A stretch of DNA of 64,000 bases from contig NZ_CP009245.1 in assembly GCF_001941445.1 (NCBI RefSeq), positions 1,201,992 to 1,265,991 on the forward strand. Reading direction: 5' to 3'. Position numbers and translations under genes: made by a program. Position 1 is the stretch's first letter; every line of letters begins with the position of its first letter. The notes beneath the pieces were generated by a model, which saw nothing but the letters and a program-made list of their open reading frames with translations, was not told the DNA's origin and made no database searches. This document shows positions 1 through 8,122 of the stretch, one piece after another. This stretch comes from Corynebacterium aquilae DSM 44791. GTDB taxonomy: Bacteria > Actinomycetota > Actinomycetes > Mycobacteriales > Mycobacteriaceae.

Positions 1-45
1 CTGGACGACGTCGAAGCTGCGTACAAGAAGATGACCGGAAAGTAA
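1..45 (+). CDS. atpD: ATP synthase F1 beta subunit, C-terminal end only
   Basis: The window opens inside a gene whose last 14 codons read [14 protein letters not shown] followed by TAA. This matches the usual C-terminus of actinobacterial AtpD, and the position 13 nt before atpC is where atpD ends in the conserved atpBEFHAGDC operon. Only the tail is visible, so no catalytic motif can be checked. The identification rests on these residues plus the atpC neighbour. Confidence 0.85.
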   Translation: MDDVEAAYKKMTGK

Positions 46-58
46 AGGGGCAAAACAC

Positions 59-430
59 ATGGCTGAGATTGCCGCTGAACTGGTCTCCGTCGAGCGCATG
101 CTCTGGTCGGGAAAGGCCAGCATCGTTACGGCCCAGACCACCGAAGGTGAGATCGGCGTGTTGCCCGGCCACGAGCCGATGCTTGGTCAGCTCGTGGAAA
201 ACGGTGTGGTCACCATCCGACCCGTGGAAGGTGGCAAACTCACCGCCGCCGTCCAGGGTGGATTCCTGTCCATCTCCTCCGACAAAGTCACCGTCCTCGC
301 TGATTATGCAGTGTGGGCCGACGAAGTCGACGAGTCTGCTGCCCAAGCTGATCTGAACTCTGACGACGAAGATCACAAGGCTCGCGCCGAAGCTGAACTG
401 CGTGCCGTGCGCCGCAGCAAAGAGGACTAG
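59..430 (+). CDS. atpC: ATP synthase F1 epsilon subunit
   Basis: Encodes 123 residues, the normal length for bacterial epsilon. Epsilon sits on the central stalk with gamma, couples rotation to catalysis and can inhibit ATP hydrolysis. The N-terminal beta-sandwich domain is recognisable ([16 protein letters not shown], then the family-typical [13 protein letters not shown]), followed by a charged helical C-terminus rich in D/E and R/K. The ATG at 59 is preceded by AAAGGGG at 45-51. It is the last gene of the atp operon: a hairpin follows at 452-482 and the next gene begins 540 nt later. High confidence from motif, length and context. Confidence 0.97.
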   Translation: MAEIAAELVSVERMLWSGKASIVTAQTTEGEIGVLPGHEPMLGQLVENGVVTIRPVEGGKLTAAVQGGFLSISSDKVTVLADYAVWADEVDESAAQADLNSDDEDHKARAEAELRAVRRSKED

Positions 431-970
431 TCCTCGAAGCTTCGAGCAAGACCGCCCCCACCGCCTTTCGCGGTAGGGGCGGGCAGGGTGCACAAACCGC
501 ACCGTGGCCCCGCGCCACAACATCACACAACGCGCCTACCGCAGGTTCCCCCGGGAGCCAGCGGTAGGCGCGTTGCTGTTGCATCGGGGCCCTAAAAAAG
601 CTGTGATCTCCCTCCAGCGAGGTCACCCATTAGTTGCAGGCCATGCACCATATTCCTTTCCCCGTCGTTGCCGGGTATTATGTCCCATAAGGTGCATGAC
701 GGCTAAACGTCAGACAACTTCCAGGCTTCGGGCGTAGGCAGCCAGAATCCCTGGTCGTGGACGAAAAGCTCCCTTTTTCACCGGACCGCCACAGCGCGGC
801 CCGGGCCCTCACACCCACCACACAACCTCACTACAGGTGCAGCCGGCAGCCCCCGGATGGCACCACAGCAATACCGGATGAGGCGTGGTTCGATGTGAAG
901 GGGCACAAAAGGGAAGAAGCGTTTCGTACTCGGAGAACCTTAGAGATCTGCAACGAACAGGAAGGCTCTC
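431..970. other. 540-nt intergenic region with strong hairpins
   Basis: No convincing coding sequence was seen here. It contains the atpC stem-loop (452-482), a perfect 15-bp inverted repeat CAACGCGCCTACCGC/GCGGTAGGCGCGTTG (528-542 and 561-575), and an 8-bp inverted repeat CATGCACC/GGTGCATG (642-649 and 691-698). The second hairpin shares the CTACCGC/GCGGTAGG core with the first. The remainder probably carries the promoter of the DUF2550 gene. A small RNA is possible but unsupported beyond the structure. Confidence 0.5.
452..482 (+). terminator. Stem-loop after atpC
   Basis: An 11-bp stem (GCCCCCACCGC at 454-464 against GCGGTAGGGGC at 470-480, one T-C type mismatch) with a CTTTC loop lies 20 nt after the atpC stop. 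There is no clear U-run, so it may be an intrinsic terminator of the U-poor type common in actinobacteria. A short perfect palindrome, CTCGAAGCTTCGAG (433-446), sits directly upstream. Confidence 0.55.
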
Positions 971-1441
971 GTGGTTTATTTCTGGCTTATTTGGGGCTTT
1001 GTGGCGCTCATCCTGTGCGCCCAGGCGGCCTATCGATACTTTTATCTTCGCCCCCACGGCACCTCAATCGTTATGCGCGCACTGCCCGCCGACGGCGGAC
1101 ATGGCTGGCGGCACGGAGTGATCCGCTACAACGATGGGGTGCTTGAGTTTTTTCAGCTGCGCTCGCTGAGCCGCCGCCCCGACATCACCCTGCAGCGCAT
1201 GGACACCCACCTTATGTCCCGCAGAAAACCCCGCGAGGACGAAACCCACACCCTGGAATCCTTCCTCAAGGTGCTTGTCGTCGAATCCGGTGGCAAAGAA
1301 TACGAACTCGCCCTGGATTTGCGCGGGGAAACCGCCTTCACCGCGTGGCTTGAATCGGCCCCGACCCAACGACTAGAACGCTCCAACGCCGCCAAAGCGC
1401 TGCGTCAGGTCGAGCGCTACCACAAAAAGCACAAAGCCTAA
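971..1441 (+). CDS. DUF2550 family membrane-anchored protein
   Basis: A 156-residue protein with one N-terminal hydrophobic segment (about residues 3-20, VYFWLIWGFVALILCAQAAY) and a cytoplasmic-looking basic domain that begins with an R-Y-F-Y-L-R stretch and continues through GWRHGVIRYNDGVLEFF. This is the DUF2550 pattern, a family found next to atpC in Mycobacterium and Corynebacterium. Its function is unknown. The GTG at 971 is chosen because AGGAAGG lies at 959-965. Family and synteny are established; no activity is proposed. Confidence 0.85.
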   Translation: MVYFWLIWGFVALILCAQAAYRYFYLRPHGTSIVMRALPADGGHGWRHGVIRYNDGVLEFFQLRSLSRRPDITLQRMDTHLMSRRKPREDETHTLESFLKVLVVESGGKEYELALDLRGETAFTAWLESAPTQRLERSNAAKALRQVERYHKKHKA

Positions 1442-1574
1442 CCAGCCCTCTTTTGCCCGACGGGCTGGCTGCACCCCACCACCTTCTTGCTTATTGGCGA
1501 TCTTGCCTCAGCAAAGAACGTGGTGGTTTTTTCATGCCTTAAAGGGCAACGCGGCTTCGTGGATGCCGGTTCGC

Positions 1575-1580
1575 TATTGT
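1575..1580 (+). promoter_or_regulatory. -10 box of nucS (leaderless type)
   Basis: TATTGT ends 8 nt before the nucS ATG at 1589 and no Shine-Dalgarno is present, so the mRNA probably starts at or next to the start codon. Confidence 0.45.
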
Positions 1581-1588
1581 GTATCACT

Positions 1589-2281
1589 ATGCGTCTCGTG
1601 ATTGCCCGCTGCTCTGTCGACTACATCGGTCGCCTGGAAGCCCACCTGCCCATGGCCGATCGTCTACTCATGGTCAAAGCCGATGGGTCGGTGTCCATCC
1701 ACGCCGACGATAGGGCGTATAAGCCCTTGAACTGGATGACTCCACCAGTAACCCTCACCGAGCAGGAAATCACCGACGAAGACGGCGAAGGCATCGGAGT
1801 GCAGCTGTGGATTGTGGAGAACTCCAAAAAGGAACAACTCCGCATCACCATCGAAGCAATCCACTCGGAAATGTCTTATGACCTCGGGGTGGATCCGGGA
1901 TTGGTCAAAGACGGCGTGGAGGCACACCTACAGCAGCTGCTCGCCGAACACATCGACACTCTCGGGGAAGGCTACAGCCTGGTACGCCGCGAATACCCCA
2001 CCGCTATCGGACCGGTGGATATCTTGTGCCGCAACGCCGACGGGGAGCATGTTGCCGTCGAAATTAAGCGTCGCGGCGGCATTGATGGCGTCGAACAGCT
2101 CACCCGCTACTTAGATTTGCTCAACCGCGACGAACTGCTCGCACCGGTGCATGGAGTGTTCGCCGCCCAGGAAATCAAGCCGCAGGCCCGCACCCTCGCG
2201 GAAGACCGCGGCATACGCTGCGTCGTCCTCGACTACGACGACTTGCGTGGAATCGAATCCAATGAACTGCGCCTGTTCTAA
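1589..2281 (+). CDS. nucS: Mismatch-specific endonuclease NucS (EndoMS)
   Basis: A 230-residue protein. NucS makes double-strand cuts at mismatched bases and replaces MutS/MutL mismatch repair in Actinobacteria. The N-terminal beta-rich DNA-binding/dimer domain begins [20 protein letters not shown]. The C-terminal RecB-like nuclease carries the PD-(D/E)xK set: D144 in GPVDILCRN, and E158 and K160 in [10 protein letters not shown], followed by the QLTRYL helix. The ATG at 1589 is preferred over longer in-frame starts because it begins the conserved MRLVIA sequence and sits 8 nt after a -10-like box. It follows DUF2550 as in mycobacteria. High confidence. Confidence 0.96.
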   Translation: MRLVIARCSVDYIGRLEAHLPMADRLLMVKADGSVSIHADDRAYKPLNWMTPPVTLTEQEITDEDGEGIGVQLWIVENSKKEQLRITIEAIHSEMSYDLGVDPGLVKDGVEAHLQQLLAEHIDTLGEGYSLVRREYPTAIGPVDILCRNADGEHVAVEIKRRGGIDGVEQLTRYLDLLNRDELLAPVHGVFAAQEIKPQARTLAEDRGIRCVVLDYDDLRGIESNELRLF

Positions 2282-2323
2282 CGCGCAGCTGACATCTCGC
2301 GGCACAAGGGCGGGGGAGAAGTA

Positions 2324-2611
2324 GTGGCGCGACGCAACAACAAGTGGGCCCGAGGCGCCTCCAGGCCCTTGCCCACCCACGGTGCCGCCTTCTTCGGCGC
2401 CCAAGTCCAAGAAGGTCCTAGTTGGGACTTCGGGCAGGAATACCTGGTGCGCCGCATTAGCAGCGATAGGGCCCAAAAGTTTTATGTGTGCCCGGGATGC
2501 AACCAAGACATTCCGCCAGGCATTGCCCACATCGTTGCCTGGCCCCGCGATGGGTTGCGTGGCGCCGAAGATCGCCGTCACTGGCACAACGCCTGCTGGC
2601 AGCGCCGCTAA
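2324..2611 (+). CDS. Small zinc-ribbon-like actinobacterial protein
   Basis: A 95-residue protein with two paired metal-ligand motifs: CPGC (about residues 57-60) in FYVCPGCNQDIPPGIAHIVAW, and HWHNACW near the C-terminus. The arrangement CxxC ... H ... HxHxxC resembles a zinc ribbon or an HNH-like fold. Such proteins are widely conserved in Actinobacteria, often with vague labels such as ATP/GTP-binding protein, and no nucleotide-binding motif is visible here. The GTG at 2324 follows GGGGGAGA (2312-2319). It lies 42 nt after nucS and may be cotranscribed. Function unknown; a DNA- or RNA-binding role would be a guess. Confidence 0.75.
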   Translation: MARRNNKWARGASRPLPTHGAAFFGAQVQEGPSWDFGQEYLVRRISSDRAQKFYVCPGCNQDIPPGIAHIVAWPRDGLRGAEDRRHWHNACWQRR

Positions 2612-2631
2612 ACAAACGCCGAGAAAAAGAA

Positions 2632-2672
2632 CAAGGCCTCAGCCGCCCCCGGTGGGGACTGCTGAGGCCTTG
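2632..2672. terminator. Bidirectional terminator between convergent genes
   Basis: A perfect 12-bp inverted repeat CAAGGCCTCAGC/GCTGAGGCCTTG (2632-2643 and 2661-2672) lies between the plus-strand zinc-ribbon gene and the minus-strand epimerase. Read on the minus strand the hairpin is followed by TTCTTTTTCTC, a good U-run for the epimerase transcript. Confidence 0.8.
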
Positions 2673-2695
2673 CTAGGTGAGATTGAAGCTGGCGC

Positions 2696-3154
2696 TTAGG
2701 AAGCAGGCTCGGTGATCTCGAGGAGAACACCACCGGCATCCTTCGGGTGCACGAAGTTGATGCGCGCGCCGCCGGTGCCGATCTTCGGGGTGTCGTACAG
2801 CAGGCGAGTGCCCTGGGCACGCAGGTGCTCGCACAGGGCATCCATGTTGTTGGTGCGGACACACATCTGCTGCAGGCCGGGGCCCTTCTTATCGATGAAC
2901 TTCGCGATGGTGGAGTTCTCGTTCAGCGGGGCCAGCAGCTGGACCATGCCACCGCGCTCGGTGAGGTCCTTCGGGCCGATCATGGCTTCGACAACGCCCT
3001 GCTCTTCATTGGTCTCCTGGTGGTGGTTAACCCAACCCATATTGGAGCGGTACCACTCGACGGCGGCGTCCAAATCAGGAACTGCGATGCCGACGTGGTC
3101 GAGGCAGGTGACGTACTCGTGGGGAATCTCGATGGCGAGGAAATCGTTACTCAT
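2696..3154 (-). CDS. mce: Methylmalonyl-CoA epimerase
   Basis: A 152-residue vicinal-oxygen-chelate protein converting (2R)- and (2S)-methylmalonyl-CoA, linking propionyl-CoA metabolism with methylmalonyl-CoA mutase. The two VOC modules are clear: DHVGIAVPDLDAAVEWY at the N-terminus and LLYDTPKIGTGGARINFVHP, then GGVLLEITEP with the terminal metal-binding Glu. The module-2 opening reads GPGLQQMCVRT, with Gln-Gln where many homologues have His-His. The ATG at 3154 is preferred to a GTG 42 nt upstream because a TATCGT box lies 7 nt before it on the minus strand. Its position next to nucS matches mycobacteria. The family call is firm; the exact metal coordination is open. Confidence 0.9.
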   Translation of the reverse strand: MSNDFLAIEIPHEYVTCLDHVGIAVPDLDAAVEWYRSNMGWVNHHQETNEEQGVVEAMIGPKDLTERGGMVQLLAPLNENSTIAKFIDKKGPGLQQMCVRTNNMDALCEHLRAQGTRLLYDTPKIGTGGARINFVHPKDAGGVLLEITEPAS

Positions 3155-3161
3155 GTAGTCC

Positions 3162-3167
3162 ACGATA
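3162..3167 (-). promoter_or_regulatory. -10 box of methylmalonyl-CoA epimerase (leaderless type)
   Basis: On the minus strand TATCGT is followed by 7 nt and then the ATG at 3154, with no Shine-Dalgarno. This supports the shorter start. Confidence 0.5.
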
Positions 3168-3315
3168 CGCCCAAAGCAGCGTTTCTGTTCGGGCACAGTC
3201 GGGCAAAAAATGTGGTTTTCCTAACGTTGGGGTGCACTCACATTCACGAGGATTCACTTACACCAGCTCCCCGCTATCGGCGGGGTGCACCACCCGGACC
3301 GCCAAGGCAGGAAGG

Positions 3316-3321
3316 TACCCT
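3316..3321 (+). promoter_or_regulatory. -10 box of the thiamine-binding-type gene
   Basis: TACCCT ends 7 nt before the ATG at 3329. AGGAAGG at 3309-3315 is also present but overlaps the box, so leaderless and leadered initiation are both possible. Confidence 0.35.
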
Positions 3322-3328
3322 GGAACGC

Positions 3329-3643
3329 ATGCTTGTAGCGTTTTCTGTAGCCCCCACCGAAACCCCTGGCGCCAAGGCCGACATGGCCGATGCCGTTGCC
3401 GAAGCGATACGCGTTGTCCGCGCCAGCGGCCTGCCCTACGAGACCAATGCGATGTTTACCAACATCGAGGGCGAGTGGGATGAGGTCATGGACGTCGTCA
3501 AAAGGGCCACCGAGGCAGTTGTTGCGGTAAGCCCGCGAGTGTCTCTGGTGCTCAAAGCCGATATCCGACCGGGCGTCACTGGGGCAATCACCGCCAAGGT
3601 TGACGCCATCAACAAGCGGCTTGGTAGCCCAGATAACAGCTAG
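3329..3643 (+). CDS. Thiamine-binding protein, MTH1187/YkoF family
   Basis: A 104-residue protein with the typical small alpha/beta pattern of this family: MLVAFSVAPTETPG at the start, then TNIEGEWDEVMDVVKRA, and a C-terminal strand-helix region VSLVLKADIRPG. Members are about 100 residues, oligomerise and in several structures bind thiamine or its pyrimidine, but a physiological role is rarely known. The ATG at 3329 begins the conserved core; longer upstream frames would run through the divergent promoter region. It is divergent from the epimerase gene and 63 nt before the thioredoxin-like gene. The family is reasonably sure, the ligand is not. Confidence 0.8.
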   Translation: MLVAFSVAPTETPGAKADMADAVAEAIRVVRASGLPYETNAMFTNIEGEWDEVMDVVKRATEAVVAVSPRVSLVLKADIRPGVTGAITAKVDAINKRLGSPDNS

Positions 3644-3706
3644 CTGAAGTGCTGGCAAAAAAATTTTTCCACACCTTAAAGACAAGGAAAGGGGCTGTGT
3701 AGCCTT

Positions 3707-4600
3707 ATGTCTACCCCGTTTACTGGCGGCGCCATCGATTTGGGAGAAGTAAAGGCCCGGGCGGAGGCCCGCGCCCAGGCTGCGAAAACCCCGGCCGGTG
3801 CGATCCCGCCGGTGGTGATGGCCACGGCTGACAACATTGAAGCTGAAGTGTTGCGTCGCAGCCAGCAGGTACCGGTCATTGTTCAGGTCGGTACTGCCCG
3901 CAGCCCCCAAAGCGAGCAACTCAAAGAGGATTTGAGCACGCTGGCGCAGCAGGCCAATCTGGCCTGGATTTTCGCCTACATTGATGCCGATGCTTCCCCG
4001 GATTTGGCAGGCATGCTGGGAGTACAGGCGTTGCCGACGGTGGTGGCTTTGGCTGATGCCCGCCCGCTGGCGGATTTCCAGGGCGCGCAACCGATGGAGG
4101 CCTTGCAGCAGTGGACCGCGGCGGTAGTGCAGGCCTGCGCGGGCAAGCTACCGGGCTTGGGCGCACCGGAAGATCAGCAGCCGGTGGAAGACCCCCGTTT
4201 TGCTCCCGCTACTGAGGCGCTAAACAACGGTGATTTCGATGCCGCCATCGCCGTCTACGACGATATTTTGGCGCATGAGCCCCAAAACAAGGAAGCCGCT
4301 GCGGCGCGAGATTCCGCGAAATTGTTGTCTCGCCTGTCGCAGAACAAGGGTCGGGATGTCCTCGCAGAAGCTGCAGCCCACCCGGAGGATATCGACGCTC
4401 AGTTGGCGGCGGCTGATAAGGAGATCGTCAACGGCCAGACCGAAGCCGGCTACCAGCGTCTGCTGGATGTGATGGCGCGAACCAGTGGCAAGGATAAAGA
4501 CACCGTGAAGCAGCGTTTGCTGGAGCTGCTTGCGTTGGCGGAGCCGGATGATCCAGTGGTGCTGGCGGCGCGGGCGCGTCTGGCCAGTGTGCTGTTCTAG
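3707..4600 (+). CDS. Thioredoxin-like TPR protein (CnoX-type co-chaperone)
   Basis: A 297-residue protein. Residues about 35-140 form a thioredoxin fold (VPVIVQVGTARSPQSEQL, then DADASPDLAGMLGVQALPTVVAL), but the active-site position reads GTARSPQ, so the CxxC redox pair is absent. Residues about 165-297 are TPR-like helices (ATEALNNGDFDAAIAVYDDI; LEAEAAAHPEDIDAQL type). This architecture is that of CnoX/YbbN, a holdase that hands clients to DnaK/GroEL, and the mycobacterial homologue lies in the same neighbourhood near glgB. The ATG at 3707 follows GGAAAGGGG (3686-3694). Lack of cysteines argues for a purely chaperone role. No signal peptide. Confidence 0.85.
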   Translation: MSTPFTGGAIDLGEVKARAEARAQAAKTPAGAIPPVVMATADNIEAEVLRRSQQVPVIVQVGTARSPQSEQLKEDLSTLAQQANLAWIFAYIDADASPDLAGMLGVQALPTVVALADARPLADFQGAQPMEALQQWTAAVVQACAGKLPGLGAPEDQQPVEDPRFAPATEALNNGDFDAAIAVYDDILAHEPQNKEAAAARDSAKLLSRLSQNKGRDVLAEAAAHPEDIDAQLAAADKEIVNGQTEAGYQRLLDVMARTSGKDKDTVKQRLLELLALAEPDDPVVLAARARLASVLF

Positions 4601-4618
4601 CGGGGTGGGTCTGCTTGT

Positions 4619-4668
4619 GGGCGGGCATGGTGGCGCTGTGTCGCTGTTGTGCCCGCCCCGCGTATTTT
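4619..4668 (+). terminator. Intrinsic terminator after the CnoX-type gene
   Basis: A perfect 9-bp stem GGGCGGGCA/TGCCCGCCC (4619-4627 and 4650-4658) is followed by CGCGTATTTTTG. A separate 7-bp inverted repeat GGTGAGC/GCTCACC (4684-4690, 4695-4701) lies just downstream and could belong to the next gene's promoter. Confidence 0.7.
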
Positions 4669-4762
4669 TGCGGATATTGCTCAGGTGAGCCAGTGCTCAC
4701 CCCATTGGGGGTAAAGAATTGACTAAGGCTGTGGTGAGGGGAAGTCTTTAGTCGACAACTAA

Positions 4763-6352
<1,590 letters not shown>

Positions 6353-6372
6353 GAGCTTCCCCTCACAGGCAG

Positions 6373-6422
6373 CAGGCCCCGCATTCCACCGTGCAGTGGA
6401 AGTCGGGGCCTGTCGTGTTTTT
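6373..6422. terminator. Terminator between the Q-rich gene and marC
   Basis: A perfect outer stem CAGGCCCCG/CGGGGCCTG (6373-6381 and 6404-6412), continued by an inner TTCCAC/GTGGAA stem, is followed by TCGTGTTTTT. The T-run serves the plus-strand gene; marC converges from the other side. Confidence 0.8.
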
Positions 6423-6436
6423 CTGGGTGTGCTCGC

Positions 6437-7063
6437 CTAGTGGGCCGGCCAAGTAGACGTTGCTCCAGCGATCATCAGCTGCACGCCGATCGCCAGAATC
6501 AAAAAGCCCATGATCCGGGATAGCGCGCCCAGGCCGGTGGGGCCCATCTTGTCCACCAACGGGGTAGCAAAACGCAGCAAGACACCGATCAGCGCTGCCA
6601 TGGCCACAATTCCTGCCACGATGCCCAGCGTGGATTCCATACCGGTGTGTTTTGCACCCAACGCGATGACCACACCGATGGCGCCGGGCCCGGCGATCAT
6701 GGGCAACGCCATGGGGGAGAAGGCGATATCAAGGCCAGCTGTCGCCCGCTGGCTGGCGTGGTCGTGCTCCGCATCGGAAAGCTTCGGGGCGGTGTTCAGC
6801 ATCTTGTAGCCGGCGTGGGCGACCACCAATCCGCCCGCGAGCTGCAGCGCCGGGATCGTCAGACCTAGACCCTTGAGCAAAACCGGTCCCGCCACGGCAA
6901 ACACCGCCAGGATGGCGCACACGTAGATCGCCGTCATCACTGCCTGCTTTTTGCGCTGCGATTCGCTCAATGGGGTGCTCATGCTGGCGTAGACTGCGAC
7001 GGCGCCAATCGGGTTGGTGATGGGAAACAACGCGGCGAGCGTTGTGATGAACATACTGATCAC
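6437..7063 (-). CDS. marC: MarC family integral membrane protein
   Basis: A 208-residue protein with six predicted membrane helices. The family-typical opening FITTLAALFPITNPIGAVAV is followed by the second half FSPMALPMIAGPGAIGVVIAL, giving the paired NPIG / AGPGA motifs of the MarC/UPF0056 family. Despite the name, members are not proven antibiotic transporters and their substrate is unknown. The start is set at the GTG at 7063, since AAGGAG lies 6 nt upstream (7070-7075), giving MISMFITTL; an ATG at 7054 would leave the ribosome site too far away. Monocistronic. Confidence 0.9.
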   Translation of the reverse strand: MISMFITTLAALFPITNPIGAVAVYASMSTPLSESQRKKQAVMTAIYVCAILAVFAVAGPVLLKGLGLTIPALQLAGGLVVAHAGYKMLNTAPKLSDAEHDHASQRATAGLDIAFSPMALPMIAGPGAIGVVIALGAKHTGMESTLGIVAGIVAMAALIGVLLRFATPLVDKMGPTGLGALSRIMGFLILAIGVQLMIAGATSTWPAH

Positions 7064-7243
7064 GGAAGGCTCCTTCACGGGTGCTGGCCAAAAGGTCCAA
7101 GAATGCACGCCGATTCGGCGCCCATCCCGGCATGACCACCATACTGGTGATCCCTGCCAACTGCGGGCTCTGCCCCCACCCAAGCTTCGCATTCACCCCC
7201 GAGTGCAAAGCCTTGAAATGATTGGGCCTTGTGAAAGCTACAC

Positions 7244-7285
7244 AAAAAAGGGGCGCGCACAGATCACGAGGATCTCTGCGCGCCC
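7244..7285 (-). terminator. Terminator of the small secreted protein gene
   Basis: GGGCGCGCACAGATC (7251-7265) pairs with GATCTCTGCGCGCCC (7271-7285) with one internal mismatch. Read on the minus strand the hairpin is followed by CTTTTTTG (7243-7250), a classic intrinsic terminator. Confidence 0.85.
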
Positions 7286-7305
7286 ACCTGCAGGTGGTTG
7301 GCCAA

Positions 7306-7758
7306 CTAATCGAAACGCGTCACGCCGAAGTTCGTTTCGGAGACCCGATTAAGCAGGTAAGACACCGGGCCGAAAACCTCTGAGAGGTAGGAGCTGATCC
7401 GGGCTGCGACGGTGCGATCATCGTCGATGAGGCGGCAGTCCATCATTTTGTCCTCGACGGCGTGCATCAGTTTCACTTCCTGATTCACCGTCAGGTTCAG
7501 CCCCTGGGAAGGAAAGCCCTCGCGGTGCATAAAATCCCTAAAGGATCGCAGATTACGCGGCGCGCCAGCATAGGTTTTTGCTACGTCCTGGCAGGTGGAC
7601 GCCTGGGTGGAGTTGACTAACTCCTCCAGCTGGGATGCGCTCACCGAGGCGCGCACCACCACCGGGGTCGCCGGCGGCTCATCGGCCCTAGTGGCGGGGT
7701 TGATGGTTACGGGGATCGTCGCCAGGCAGACGACGAGAAGCGCAGACATGCGACGCAT
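7306..7758 (-). CDS. Small secreted protein with a single Cys pair
   Basis: A 150-residue protein with a Sec-type signal peptide (MRRMSALLVVCLATIPVTI...ATRADE, cleavage probably after ATRA near residue 25). The mature part is helical-looking and holds two cysteines (ASTCQDVAK and MMDCRLID) likely to form a disulfide outside the membrane. No family was recognised. The ATG at 7758 follows AGGAGG with 5-nt spacing. A second secreted protein with the same plan lies at 30001-30420. Function unknown. Confidence 0.7.
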   Translation of the reverse strand: MRRMSALLVVCLATIPVTINPATRADEPPATPVVVRASVSASQLEELVNSTQASTCQDVAKTYAGAPRNLRSFRDFMHREGFPSQGLNLTVNQEVKLMHAVEDKMMDCRLIDDDRTVAARISSYLSEVFGPVSYLLNRVSETNFGVTRFD

Positions 7759-8122
7759 GGCGACCTCCTAGAAAATAATCGACGTGCCACCGACACGACC
7801 CTTTTTGCACACGCCGCGCAACGGTTGTGCGCTTTAGGCAGCATCAAGGTCAGATGTGGTGGGCGAAAATGGGGCAATCGCGGTTAGGGAAAATGAAAAG
7901 TTCCCCAAAGCTACGGCTTGATAGTACCCCAGTGGTGTGGTGTTTGAGCCAAAAAGTAACCGGGGGCATAAACAAAGATCCCTGCAGGCCAGGACACACA
8001 TCGGTCGACTATGTGGGGTCAGTGCGAACTGCTGTGGCTGGTGGGGCACATGGGGCGGCGGCTGTGTGGGAAACCTCCATTTTTGGGCTTCCCACACAGC
8101 CGCCGCGACGTGGTGAAAGGAA
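7759..8122. other. 364-nt intergenic region, no gene seen
   Basis: It contains the upstream region of the minus-strand secreted protein (GATTAT-like box about 20 nt before the ATG, and its AGGAGG site) and the glgB 3' stem-loop at 8055-8106. The middle (7830-8040) shows no ORF with support and no clear structure. Confidence 0.5.
8055..8106 (-). terminator. Strong stem-loop after glgB
   Basis: A perfect 18-bp inverted repeat, GCGGCGGCTGTGTGGGAA (8055-8072) with its complement at 8089-8106 and a 16-nt loop, lies 17 nt past the glgB stop. There is no long U-run on the minus strand; the length and GC content still make it the probable transcript end. Confidence 0.65.
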
